Below, piece after piece: positions 34,540 through 45,419 of a stretch of DNA of 64,000 bases; the first letter of the stretch is position 1; every line of letters begins with the position of its first letter. The translations under genes and the position numbers were made by a program. This stretch comes from JBDWFY01 sp964291365 (lineage in GTDB: Bacteria > Pseudomonadota > Alphaproteobacteria > Rhizobiales > Stappiaceae), in contig OZ220010.1 in the NCBI GenBank assembly GCA_964291365.2, positions 434,001 through 498,000 on the forward strand, written 5' to 3'. Under the pieces are notes generated by a model that ran no database searches, was not told the origin of the DNA, and worked only from the letters and a program-made list of their open reading frames with translations.

Positions 34540-34882
34540 TCATCTCTCTTTCTCTTCCTGTAGTATACTATGGCTAGCAAGGGGCTGAAAAAGGCAATGA
34601 GGTTGATGATCAACCTGATCTGCAAATACCAAAATCCACAATTAAGGATCGATTTCATTTTCCATTTCTAATGAAAACTTGAATCATCCCATTGTTGAGA
34701 AGCATAAAGAACACCACTGAACCACAGAATACCCCGATAGCCAATCCCTTCATGGAGTAGGGGACTTGGGTACACAATACCTCAATTGAGGCATCATTTG
34801 TCATAAAATCATGCTGAAGAACCTTGGTAAGAAGTGTTGTGAGCACAATAGTGTACCTTCCAGTGTGTATTGCTATTCCCAA
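34540..34882 (-). pseudogene. POT/SLC15-like C-terminal remnant (copy B)
   Basis: Counterpart of 12730-13092. It reads GIAIHTGRYTIVLTTLLTK, then IEVLCTQVPYSMKGLAIGVF, then frameshifted tail pieces, with the same internal deletion as copy A. The deletion therefore predates the duplication. Confidence 0.75.
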
Positions 34883-35717
34883 GAAGTAAACCTGGTTCAG
34901 TTGATCCGGATTGGTACGACATTTTGTAAACGGAGCTTAATACAAATCTACATGAAATTGCAGCACCAATTGCAGGTGAGTACTTTAGGTCCCAACTACT
35001 AATGAGAACTGTTGCTCGATTATGTTAAATAGACTATCTTCCATCCCTTATCAGTAAAAGGGCAGAAGTCTGATCATACAAATAATCCCAGCACATACAA
35101 TTTGTTGGCAATTTCTTATCTTATCCCTATCAATCTGACTATTTTAGCATGCGTTACATAGTAATATATTTAATGTGATTATTGTTGCACACATGTAAGC
35201 TCACTCCAGGATGTAGCTATAATCCATACATATACGAAGATAACTGCTGCACCAGCTCATTGTACGTAGCCATTTGTGTACAGAAATAATACCCATGAGT
35301 ATAACAACTCGCAATGTAAATTGGGACAACAAAGCACCATTCAATCGTATTGATTTTGAGTCCATTTCGTATATATAGCAGATCTCTTTATTTGAACACC
35401 TATTGACCTTGTAGCTGGCATATGTTGGTTATTCATCAACACTCCAGAGGATTGTAGTGGCATCTTGTACCTGGTGCAATGGCCAACAGAGCACCTGCAT
35501 GGTCCATAATCATGTGGCTTTCCTCTCTATTGCAATAATACTATTCTTATACAGGGTAAATGATATGTCTAATATTGTATGTGTGAGGATGCATGCATGC
35601 CTGAGCACTGCACTTGAAACCATGCAGTACTGATCAATCAGCTTATATCTGAACAATCTCAAGCACGCTATAGCTAGTTATCAGATTCTGAATATTATTA
35701 TTAAGATAGTGGATGTG
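34883..35717. other. Intergenic, no gene seen
   Basis: AT-rich spacer matching 13093-13899, with about 20 extra bases near 34960 (TGCAGCACCAATTGCAGG). Confidence 0.5.
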
Positions 35718-37403
35718 ATGGCAAGCACGGAGTCATTGTGCACTCTCTCTGGATACAAAGATCATCCAAGAGTATCTGAATCATCAGTCCGTCTTAATAA
35801 TATCTTAGCTACTAACAATAAGATAACAACTGTGGAATATCTCAGGATGCTTTTCAAACCATCATACCGAATGAGAAGACTCAAGAACAAAGGGGCACTA
35901 TTGGTGTTGGTGTTGAACTTTCTAGCTACTTGTGTATATTACTATTTAAGTGGATCAGCACAAGAAAGTCACGAGTATTGTAGTGTGTGCTTTAAATTCA
36001 TATTTGTGCCTTCAGGATTAATTCTCACATTTGCTGGATGGCTCGCCGACGTACGATTTGGACGGTACAATGTACTCTACTGGAGCAGCCTTACAATGTG
36101 GCTGAGCAGTGTGCTCCTAGTAGTTAGTTTAATTATTACACTGGCAGTGGAGTGGCAAGCAAATTACCTTCAAATTATCTTCTTAGTGTGTTTGGGAATG
36201 AGGTATGGTGGATTTCAAGCAAACGTAATCCAGTTTGGCATTGATCAATTGATAGATGCTTCCTCTGATGAAATTGTGGCATATATAAATTGGTATTCTT
36301 GGTCTTACGTTAGCAGTGAAGCAATTGAAGCATTTGCTTCTGAGTGCATCAGCCAACAGCTTAAGATACTTATACCATTTCTGTTGTGTCTTGGTCTCGG
36401 TATCCTCATTGTTCTGCTCTTCCTGTGTAACACTATGCTCATTAAAGAGCCGGTGACCCAAAATCCATTCAGACTTATACATAACGTTCTCAAGTATGCC
36501 TCAAAGTTCAAGCACCCTCGATTAAGAAGCGCCTTCACATACTGTGAAGATGACCCTCCGTCACGCATTGATTTTGGAAAGAGCAAGTATGGAGGACCGT
36601 TCACAACTGAACAGGTGGAGGATGTGAAAACATTTTTCAAGCTTTTGGGAATGGTTATCATTGCAGGAGCTAGCTTTGGTATAACTGTCGATAAAACTTT
36701 TATGCATCACACACTTGAGGTCTTTGGAAGCCAAGTACTTATTAGTGAATGTTATTCTCAGTACTTCTTCACCAAAACTTACTATATCACAATAGCTCTT
36801 TTAATACCATTCAATGAGTTCGTCATTCATCCTTTGTTTCATCGCTGTCTACCAAGAATTAGCTGCTATCAGAAAGTTTTCTTAGGAATAACCATACACA
36901 CTGGAAAGTATATTGTGCTTATGATACTTCTTACCAAGGCTCATCAGTTGACAATTAATCCCCCTACAAATGTAACAATCCAGTGCATATTTCACGACAA
37001 CCCAACATCCATAATCAGCAATACACTTGACTATAGATTATTTGCTATCCCAGAAATCATATCAGCCATATCATTTGTACTGATCCTTGTTGGTTCTATT
37101 GAGGTGCTCTGTGCCCAAGTCCCCTACTCCATGAAGGGATTGGTCATTGGTGTGTTCTATGGTTCATGGGTATTCTTTCTCTTTCTCAATAATATGATGG
37201 TTCAACTTTTCATTTGGAAATCACATCTTTGGAAAACAAAGTCGATATTTAATTGTGGATTTTGGTATTTGCAGATCAAGTTGATCATCAACCTCATTGC
37301 ATTTATCAGTTTCCTGCTAGCCGTAGTATACTGCAAGAAGAGAAAGAGAGATGATGTGCTACCAAATGAACAAATCTTTGCAGAAAGATACTATTCACAG
37401 TAA
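35718..37403 (+). CDS. POT/SLC15-like transporter
   Basis: Intact, intronless, 561 residues, start ATG 35718 (MASTESLCTLSG). Nearly identical to 13900-15585. Differences include LGMRYGG for LGMGYGG; the Gly-to-Arg change lies just before the FQAN block, in a glycine otherwise conserved across the cluster. Others are KTFF for KIFF, and the end AFISFLLAVVYC for ALISFLLGIVYC. That last patch is shared with the adjacent minus-strand pseudogene. ExxER absent as in all copies. Confidence 0.83.
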   Translation: MASTESLCTLSGYKDHPRVSESSVRLNNILATNNKITTVEYLRMLFKPSYRMRRLKNKGALLVLVLNFLATCVYYYLSGSAQESHEYCSVCFKFIFVPSGLILTFAGWLADVRFGRYNVLYWSSLTMWLSSVLLVVSLIITLAVEWQANYLQIIFLVCLGMRYGGFQANVIQFGIDQLIDASSDEIVAYINWYSWSYVSSEAIEAFASECISQQLKILIPFLLCLGLGILIVLLFLCNTMLIKEPVTQNPFRLIHNVLKYASKFKHPRLRSAFTYCEDDPPSRIDFGKSKYGGPFTTEQVEDVKTFFKLLGMVIIAGASFGITVDKTFMHHTLEVFGSQVLISECYSQYFFTKTYYITIALLIPFNEFVIHPLFHRCLPRISCYQKVFLGITIHTGKYIVLMILLTKAHQLTINPPTNVTIQCIFHDNPTSIISNTLDYRLFAIPEIISAISFVLILVGSIEVLCAQVPYSMKGLVIGVFYGSWVFFLFLNNMMVQLFIWKSHLWKTKSIFNCGFWYLQIKLIINLIAFISFLLAVVYCKKRKRDDVLPNEQIFAERYYSQ

Positions 37404-37792
37404 ATTTGGGAGAACGTGGCATCCAGCCAGGCATGTAGTTGTTTTTGAACTTTCGACTCATAAGCTACTATAGTTTCTCAGATTGTTATGGAGTTAGTGT
37501 ACAATCTGTCCACAAAAATTCTAGGCTGCTTAAGTGTACATGTTTGCAATAATAGTCATGTTGAAGAGATTAATTTCAATCAGGTGCACGTGTGAACATT
37601 TTTAAACAATGCACTGCATGTTATCACAACAGGCCACTATGTTGACATCAACAATTAAAGCAGAGCCAATTTTGGGAAAAGAATGTATTGTGAATCAACC
37701 TAAAGCTTTAATTATTCCCTCTCAATTTGAGTTTGTTGGAGATAGCAGAAGCTTATATTTCTTTGCTGAATTAATCACTTGTGACTCTAACA
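37404..37792. other. Short intergenic spacer between two POT genes
   Basis: Copy of 15586-15974. No distinctive site. Confidence 0.5.
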
Positions 37793-39484
37793 ATGAACAA
37801 TAGCACATCGTGTGCACTCTCAGATGATGATATAGCTGAATCAACACCAAAATGTAAGGCAGATGTGGTATTGCTACAAAGCAACAGTGTAAATACAATT
37901 AGTGTACAGGAACGTCTAAAGATCTGTTTTAAACCGACGTACAAGTTGAGAAAAATTATGAACAAGGGAGCAATTTTGGTGCTGGTATTTAACTTCTTGG
38001 TCACAAGTGTATTTTATTATACCAGCTACAAATCATCGATTCCAGAACGATACTGTATAATGTGCTTTAAGTTAATTGAAGTGCCCATTGGATTAGCCTT
38101 GCCATTTGCTGGGTGGTTAGCAGACATCTATTTCAGCAGATATAGAGTTCTTCTATTCGGTATTGTGACAATGTGGATTAGTGCTTTACTCCTGACTACT
38201 ATTTTTGTCATAGAAAGATTTGTGCCTTTCACTAACCATATCCAGATAGTTCTATTGGCATCATTAGGGGTCGGCTATGGTTGTTTTCAAGCAAATGTTG
38301 TCCAATTTGGTATCGATCAGTTGACAGATGCTTCAACAGATGAAGTCATATCGTTCATTAACTGGTACGCCTGGTCTTATGTTAGTAGTGGTACTTTTGT
38401 AAATCTTATCTCGGAGTGTGTTGGTTCTCAAGAAAAATACATCGTACCATCGTTACTGTGTGTGAGCCTTAGCATTGTATTGGTTCTGACTTTTTGGTAC
38501 GATGGAGCACTCATTAAAGAACCAGTCACGCAAAATCCATTTAAATTGATATACAGAGTTCTCAAATATGCCTTAAACCACAAATATCCAGAACGGAGAA
38601 GTGCTTTTACTTACTGTGAAGATGAGCGTCCTTCTCGTCTCGACTTTGGAAAGCACAAATATGGGGGACCATTCACCACAGAACAGGTGGAAGATGTTAA
38701 GATATTCTTTGGAATATTGGGGATGTCTTTGAGTGTAAGCGCAGTTTTTGACATGACTGATGAGAACGATTTCCAAGTGTATCTTCTGAAAGGTGTACAA
38801 ACAAACCAAGTTACATTCACTAAATGCATGCAAAGATTTCTATTCACTGACACCTATTACATTGCTGTAACACTATTGATACCTCTAAATGAAATAATCA
38901 TTTATCCTCTATTTCATCGCTGTACACCCAGCATCAAACGCCATTGGAAAGTTTATTTTGGAATGATTATACAAATTGTGAGGTACGTTCTGCTAGTTAC
39001 ACTTTTGACTGTATTCAGAAAAAGCTTTGTGGAGACAAATGGACTGCCTGCTAATGTGACATCTTTATGTACCACATTTCAAGAGAGTTTCAATGACAAT
39101 GTATATGCTTACGGAGTGTATAGTTCTATACCAGAACTCCTATCTGCCATCTCCTACATGTTGATAATAATTGGTGTCACAGAATTTCTATGTGCCCAAG
39201 TCCCGTATTCCATGAAAGGTTTGATGGTTGGAATATTCTACGGATCACTGGTGCTCTTTCTTGTACTTAACAAGGGAATTTTTACACTAAAATCTCCTTC
39301 ATGGAACTTTGGAACTATATCCATATGTGGTTTTTGGTACCTGCTGATAAAGATTTTCTTTTTGTTGGTTACAGTTGCCCTATCACCTTTAGCATCACTG
39401 TGCTACAAAAAGAGAAAAAGAGATGATGTTCTACCGAATGAGCAAATTTTTGCAGAACAATATTACTCAAAGTACAGTAGTTGA
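37793..39484 (+). CDS. POT/SLC15-like transporter
   Basis: Intact, intronless, 563 residues, start ATG 37793 (MNNSTSCALSDDD). Nearly identical to 15975-17666. Differences include FTNH for FTNY, SIVLVL for SIVVVL, VFDMTD for VFGMTD and SIKRHW for SIKCHW. All diagnostic blocks are present, with tail KKRKRDDVLPNEQ..AEQYYSKYSS. Function inferred from the POT family only. Confidence 0.83.
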   Translation: MNNSTSCALSDDDIAESTPKCKADVVLLQSNSVNTISVQERLKICFKPTYKLRKIMNKGAILVLVFNFLVTSVFYYTSYKSSIPERYCIMCFKLIEVPIGLALPFAGWLADIYFSRYRVLLFGIVTMWISALLLTTIFVIERFVPFTNHIQIVLLASLGVGYGCFQANVVQFGIDQLTDASTDEVISFINWYAWSYVSSGTFVNLISECVGSQEKYIVPSLLCVSLSIVLVLTFWYDGALIKEPVTQNPFKLIYRVLKYALNHKYPERRSAFTYCEDERPSRLDFGKHKYGGPFTTEQVEDVKIFFGILGMSLSVSAVFDMTDENDFQVYLLKGVQTNQVTFTKCMQRFLFTDTYYIAVTLLIPLNEIIIYPLFHRCTPSIKRHWKVYFGMIIQIVRYVLLVTLLTVFRKSFVETNGLPANVTSLCTTFQESFNDNVYAYGVYSSIPELLSAISYMLIIIGVTEFLCAQVPYSMKGLMVGIFYGSLVLFLVLNKGIFTLKSPSWNFGTISICGFWYLLIKIFFLLVTVALSPLASLCYKKRKRDDVLPNEQIFAEQYYSKYSS

Positions 39485-40258
39485 TACTTTTTTTTCGAAT
39501 TTGGATTACCAGTATAAGATGATTGAGTAGCTAGTGATTAAATATGCAGCATCTTTGTCCAAGTGTGTGAGATAACCTTCCATAATTATAGCAACGAAGT
39601 GTTTTTATAAACACTGAATACTCAAAACATAAACAGCTGTATGGACAATGCTGCCACATACAGTTGACTGTACAAGTAATGTAACTATTTCATGTTATTT
39701 GGATCTAATATATCATTCTACTGTCATGTGTGGGTGGCTAATACTACTGTTCAACTGTATTATGTAATAATACAAAGCTTATTTTGCAAACATTGATATA
39801 CTTTGATTTCAACATATTATCCTTTTATGTGTAGCAATTCATACATAACAATATAGCTAGTAACCTTAGAACTGAGTGTTGTGAATACTAGGATGGCCGG
39901 GATCTCCGATATGAAATACCAAATGGATATTTATGATACACAAAGGTAAAGTTTTGTATTGAGTAAAAAACACATCTACAACTGTCGTCATGTTTATCTT
40001 TCAGTTTCTGTTGGGAATACAATGTTCACTAAGAAGTTGATTTATAAAACAGCAAAACAGACAACATGAGATACACATACAGCAATTTATATCCATGATG
40101 AAATTTCACAGCTTTACCAGTTTGCAAATTTCAAAATAACTGTAACTGTTACATAATATCCGATGGCAGCAATATTTCGCTACACACTGACTGATTTGAG
40201 AAGTAATTAAAGTTAGTATCATTAGACTTGAATTACTAGGCTTAATTTTAAATAAATC
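39485..40258. other. Intergenic, no gene seen
   Basis: Copy of 17667-18438; probably contains the promoter of the beta-helix gene. No distinctive motif. Confidence 0.5.
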
Positions 40259-43200
40259 ATGGCGTGCAAAATGTGTTACTACTTATTAATCTTAATTCTA
40301 TCATGGTTCACAAGTTCAGTCTATAGTGACACAGTGTACATAAGTGCTACATCAAATAGCTCATGTTCATATTGTGTAACAATTTCCCAGTTTGCTGCTA
40401 GATTCAGTCATCATCATGAATCCAACACTACAGCAATTCTTCTACCTGGAAATCATGTTCTTAAGGAAAACCTCATCATCAGAAACGTATCATTCTTCTC
40501 AATTTTAGTGTTGGAGAGTACCAGGACGGAAGAAGTCTCCTTATCATGTGCTGAAGATGCTAGCATAAAGTTTCAAACAGCACTGAGTATTAAAGTAAGC
40601 AACATTGCGTTTATTGGCTGTGTAGCAAATGAAATAGAGAATGTAGATCAGTTCAGACTTGATGATAGTATTTACATATTTTTGAATGACACACCAGGAT
40701 TGGCTTTCATTATCACTAACACTTCTATAAACATACAAAGAACATTATTTCTTTCTCCTACTGGATCAGTAGAGAACAGCTCAAGATATGCAAAGATATT
40801 TCCGGTAGAATTTTATGGAGTGATCATCAGCTTTAACAGCACAATAGTAATTTTTGACAGTACATTCAAAGGAAGCAAGGCTAAATTAGGAGCAATATAT
40901 GCCGAGAGGAATGATCTAGTGATCATGAGATGTAACTTTTCTGATTATAAAAGAGTCTGCAAATATCAGTGTTTTGGTGGTGCAGTGTTCTCAGTCGATA
41001 GTAGGGTGGCTATTTCAGAATCAAACTTCATAGGCAATGAGATTAGACATACATTGTCAAATGGATGTCGAGGTTCAAATATTACAAGAGGGGGAGCTCT
41101 GGGGTTCATTGATAGTAAAGCTCTCATTGACCAGACCAACTTTATTGACAATAGCGCTTGTACAGGAGGAGCATTGTATACACTGAAAGGTATGGTTTCG
41201 GTACTCAATGTTAATTTTATGCAAAATAGGGCATTTTCAACTGGAGCAGGCGTGAGTGCAATAGCAAGCTACATGTACATAAACAACAGTAATTTCATGT
41301 TCAATGTAGCAACAAGGGAAGGGGCTTTGAGTACAATCATATCTGATGTTATCATAAACAACAGCACTTTTTACAGCAATGTGGCCGGTGTACATGGTGG
41401 AGCAATAAAGACAAATAGGACATGTATCATTATATCTCAGAGCATGATCCTAAATAATGAAGTTAATTATGTTGGAGGTGGAATCTATGCCACACACAAT
41501 TCAACAGTGATCATCGAAAGAAGCATTCTTAAACACAACTGTGCGCGCAAAGCTGGAGGTGGCATAAAAGCACACCATGATAGTAAGTTGCTATTTTTAG
41601 ACAAAGTAATCATCAAAAATAACATAGCTTACTATGGAGGAGCAGTGCATATGCATTTTACGTTACTTGTATCTAGTGGCACACTGATCATTGCAAATAA
41701 CAGTGCTGCTCTAGGCATCTTTGCTTTCCTTTACAGCTTAGGCTTTCTTAAGAAAAATATCACATTGGAGCATAATACTGGCTCCTTGTTTGTCTTCAAT
41801 AGTTACCTTAAGGGAGATGGTGACATCCATGTTGCTCACAATAAACAAAGTCAGAATTCCACAGCCAGTCCTGAAGTACAGGAGGGAGGTGGATTGACCT
41901 GCATCTTGGGAAGAATAGATCTATCTGGGCGGGTGTTAATTGAGCTTAACAGAGCATCAAATGGTGGTGCAATATTGGCTGTAACTAGTCGAGTAACCCT
42001 TGAAGGTAAGGTCACTTTGAGTGGAAATTCAGCTACGGCCACTGGAGGAGCTGTCTATGTTTACCATGGAGAAGTAGTAATAACTGGTCGTACACTAATA
42101 ATGAATAATATGGCAAAATACAGAGGTGGAGGAGTTCATTCCATCAGTTCTTCACTAATTTTGGTCCACGATGACATAAAGGGAGCATTACCAGCTTATC
42201 TATACCTCATATCAAATGTGGCAAAATGGGGAGGTGGTGTTTGCCTAGAAGTGAGCGCAAAAATTTTTCTCATTACAAGAAACAGGCTGATGCATTTCAT
42301 AAGTAACAGGGCAGAGTATGGTGGAGCAATCTATGTTGCTGATGATACCAATCACGGAACATGTGTTAGTGGTTTAGACTCTGTAACTGCTGCCTCCGAA
42401 TCAGAATGTTTTTTCCAATCAATTACACCACGAAGTCGATTAATGACAATTAACAAAACAATTTCATTTTTCAACAATACTGCAGAGTTCTCAGGATCAG
42501 TTTTATATGGTGGATTGTTGGACAGATGTACAGTGAATGCACTGACAAACAAGCACATCAGATACTCAAGTCTACCAGGGTTTATGGATGATATTCAGAA
42601 ATTTACAAATTCTGAAGCAGTTCGAGTATGCTTTTGCAAAGATAATAAAGCTGATTGTAGCTATCAACCGGAACCAGTCAGAGTAATGAAAGGAAGAAGA
42701 TTCAGTGTTGAGTTGGTAGCAGTAGATCAGGCAAACAACTCACTCAGAGGCAACATTAGTAGTTACTTGCAGAACCACAACAGCAGTTTTGATGACGGGC
42801 AATGGTATCAGAGTGTTAACTCAGTCTGTACAAGCTTAACGTTTGTTGTTTATTCACTTGCAGACAATGAGACACTCCATATTTACCCTGAAGGTCCATG
42901 CAAAAGTGTTGGAATTTCCAAGTGTCAAGTAGAAATTGAATTTATTCCTTGTAGCTGTCCAATTGGCTTTGAAGTTTCAAAAAGAAATAAACACAATTGT
43001 ATGTGTGACTGTAATACAGATCTTATCCAGGTTGTTAGCAAGTGCAATGCAGCTACTTCATTACTGACCAGAAAAGGAAATAGCTGGTTTAGTGCCATCA
43101 AATACCAGAATAAAACCCACTTTCTTACACATAAGTACTGCCCATTTGACCACTGTGTCTCTGTCTTGCCAGAAATCAGTGTAAATTTGAGTATTCCTAA

Positions 43201-44467
43201 TGGTGCTGATGCTCTGTGTGCTTCCAATAGATCAGGACTTTTGTGTGGCAAATGTAAACCAGGCCATAGCCTCTCTTTGGGGAGCTCACATTGCTTAAAG
43301 TGCCCCTCATACTGGCCTGCACTATTAATAGCGATCATAATTGTGGCTTTACTATCTGGCTTAGCACTTATGGTTATCATACTCTACCTTAATTTGACTG
43401 TGGCTGTTGGATCACTTAATGCACTGATTTTCTATGCAAATATCATGCTTGCAAACATGAGCGTTCTTATGCCAGCACATGGGCCAACTTTTTATACAGT
43501 ATTCATTGCCTGGATGAATCTAGACTTAGGATTAGATATTTGTTTTATCCATGAGATGGATATGTATGCTAAAACTTGGATACAGCTTGCTTTTCCCATA
43601 TATGTCATCAGTCTTCTTTTTATTGTCATCATTGCCTGTGAAATTTCGACAAAATTTGCCAACTTAATTGGCAGAAAAAATCCTGTTGCCACTTTAGCCA
43701 CACTTATCCTTCTTTCGTACACCAAGCTACTCCAGAGCATTATTGCAGTGCTTTCGTTTGCTCACTTGAGGTACCCTGATCACATTGAAGTTGTGTGGTT
43801 AGCTGATGCTAACATTAGATACCTCCATGGAAAGCATATCCCACTCTTTATCACCGCGGTTGTGATCATATTGCTAGGTATGTCATACACTCTTCTGTTA
43901 CTCTCTTGGCAATGGTTGGTGAAATTTTCAAACTGGAAGCTATTGATGTGGGTGAAAAATACTAAACTGACATCCTTCATGGATGCATATAATGCTCCAT
44001 ACCATCCAAGATTTCGTTACTGGACTGGTCTTCTTTTGCTAGTTCGAGTGACTCTGTATCTTGTTTCAGCTCTTAACCCCTCAAAGGAACCCAAAGTCAA
44101 CTTTGCTGCTATCATGGTTGTCATATGTAGTCTTTTAGCCCTCTCAACATTTCAGGTGTACAAGAAATGCATCCTAAACATCTTAGAAGTTGCCACATAC
44201 TACAACATAATCATTGTCAGCATCATTCAGCTGGTAGCATATAAAAACAACAGTGCAGTGAGTTACATTTCGGCAAGTGTGTCATTCACAATTCTTTTAT
44301 GTATCATCACTTATCACATCTTCACGATTATCCCTGTTAGAGAATGGCTCATAAAGTACCTCAGTCGCTACTTATTGCAAGGTGAAGACTCCAACATTCT
44401 GACAAGAAGCCAGCATGTTGTAACTCATACAGAAGTGACTTTTAGACATGCCACTGAACAAATCTGA
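40259..44467 (+). CDS. Right-handed beta-helix ectodomain with multi-TM C-terminus
   Basis: An intact single-exon gene of 1402 residues. A signal peptide (MACKMCYYLLILILSWFTSS) is followed by about 750 residues of short repeats with recurring (G)GGA(I/V), INNS and FxxN elements, typical of right-handed parallel beta-helix (pectate-lyase/Pmp-like) folds, with many Asn glycosylation sites. A Cys-rich stretch follows (CSCPIGFE, CMCDCN, then LCGKCKPGHSLSLGSSHCLK), resembling GCC2/GCC3 or EGF-like modules. The last 380 residues hold about seven to nine TM segments, with NLTVAVGSLNALIFYANIM and WMNLDLGLDICF as likely conserved blocks. The layout suggests a cell-surface receptor or channel with an adhesive ectodomain. 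No catalytic motif is seen. The copy at 18439 is broken. Confidence 0.8.
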   Translation: MACKMCYYLLILILSWFTSSVYSDTVYISATSNSSCSYCVTISQFAARFSHHHESNTTAILLPGNHVLKENLIIRNVSFFSILVLESTRTEEVSLSCAEDASIKFQTALSIKVSNIAFIGCVANEIENVDQFRLDDSIYIFLNDTPGLAFIITNTSINIQRTLFLSPTGSVENSSRYAKIFPVEFYGVIISFNSTIVIFDSTFKGSKAKLGAIYAERNDLVIMRCNFSDYKRVCKYQCFGGAVFSVDSRVAISESNFIGNEIRHTLSNGCRGSNITRGGALGFIDSKALIDQTNFIDNSACTGGALYTLKGMVSVLNVNFMQNRAFSTGAGVSAIASYMYINNSNFMFNVATREGALSTIISDVIINNSTFYSNVAGVHGGAIKTNRTCIIISQSMILNNEVNYVGGGIYATHNSTVIIERSILKHNCARKAGGGIKAHHDSKLLFLDKVIIKNNIAYYGGAVHMHFTLLVSSGTLIIANNSAALGIFAFLYSLGFLKKNITLEHNTGSLFVFNSYLKGDGDIHVAHNKQSQNSTASPEVQEGGGLTCILGRIDLSGRVLIELNRASNGGAILAVTSRVTLEGKVTLSGNSATATGGAVYVYHGEVVITGRTLIMNNMAKYRGGGVHSISSSLILVHDDIKGALPAYLYLISNVAKWGGGVCLEVSAKIFLITRNRLMHFISNRAEYGGAIYVADDTNHGTCVSGLDSVTAASESECFFQSITPRSRLMTINKTISFFNNTAEFSGSVLYGGLLDRCTVNALTNKHIRYSSLPGFMDDIQKFTNSEAVRVCFCKDNKADCSYQPEPVRVMKGRRFSVELVAVDQANNSLRGNISSYLQNHNSSFDDGQWYQSVNSVCTSLTFVVYSLADNETLHIYPEGPCKSVGISKCQVEIEFIPCSCPIGFEVSKRNKHNCMCDCNTDLIQVVSKCNAATSLLTRKGNSWFSAIKYQNKTHFLTHKYCPFDHCVSVLPEISVNLSIPNGADALCASNRSGLLCGKCKPGHSLSLGSSHCLKCPSYWPALLIAIIIVALLSGLALMVIILYLNLTVAVGSLNALIFYANIMLANMSVLMPAHGPTFYTVFIAWMNLDLGLDICFIHEMDMYAKTWIQLAFPIYVISLLFIVIIACEISTKFANLIGRKNPVATLATLILLSYTKLLQSIIAVLSFAHLRYPDHIEVVWLADANIRYLHGKHIPLFITAVVIILLGMSYTLLLLSWQWLVKFSNWKLLMWVKNTKLTSFMDAYNAPYHPRFRYWTGLLLLVRVTLYLVSALNPSKEPKVNFAAIMVVICSLLALSTFQVYKKCILNILEVATYYNIIIVSIIQLVAYKNNSAVSYISASVSFTILLCIITYHIFTIIPVREWLIKYLSRYLLQGEDSNILTRSQHVVTHTEVTFRHATEQI

Positions 44468-45419
44468 AACTTTTAACTGACAGCTAAACAGATATCTGAC
44501 AGATATTCAGAATGATATTAGCTATTACATCCCCAGTAGCAATTTACTTTTCTGTGGTTATGAGGTAATTATGATGAAACCTACGGTGTAATTTATGACG
44601 TAATCTATGAGTTAATTATAATAAAATCCAGGGCCTTGATAGAGCCTTTCTGAGACTTGAAAATCTAGTAATATGTAGAGTAACTTACGCGCGTATCCGG
44701 CGAATACCTTAAAAGCTGCGTGTTACCCCCGTGTACAAATAAAGCTAGCTAGCGCTATATGAGTACGCATACACTGATCTGTACTGTGTTGTCGAGTTCG
44801 TCTCTGTGACTGAAACATCGATCTGTCGAGTTCATCTCTGTGCATGTGATTGAGGCCATAGCATGGACACGTACACGCATAGACTGTGCATTATTATACT
44901 GACGACCTTTTACCATACTACTGGGGATGTGGTGAAAGTTATTTATGGTAACAAGCATTGCTCACAAGAAAAATATTTGCTTCACTATTGGTTGATTATG
45001 CAGTATTATCTATACAATCCAGACAATCATTACAACATAGATTATAGATTATAGAGCTACTTACATATACACCTTGCTCATGATCAGATTCAGGCAGGTA
45101 AGATAGATCATGGTATGATCACTAAATATTTTGAATACATAGTAAGCAAAAAAATTCCCCCTTCTATAATTATACCGGTATATTATATATGGGAATTGGA
45201 TGTTGCATACTCACATTGCATGCACATATCACTGCTGCATGAAACCGGGTGTGTGTACTCTATATCATTACTCATTGTTCCTATGATAGGTCTGCTTACT
45301 CATGGAGGTGGAACGCATATTACCATAGTTGGCATTTCTGACAATGGGTACACAATTATTGTTCAAATTCCTTGGAAATCTAAAAAATTCATTGTTTCTA
45401 GTCAATTTCCACTTACACA
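44468..45419. other. Intergenic, no convincing gene
   Basis: Unique DNA after the copy B breakpoint. Short open frames lack family resemblance or sensible composition and I do not call them. Confidence 0.5.

Larger units (their letters stand above)
30411..44537. repeat. Segmental duplication, copy B
   Basis: Matches 1-22723 without the two TA-flanked transposons. The match reaches the left window edge in A, so the real left end of the unit is unknown; it probably extends left of 30411. The right breakpoint is after CCCCAGT at 44537. Confidence 0.95.
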
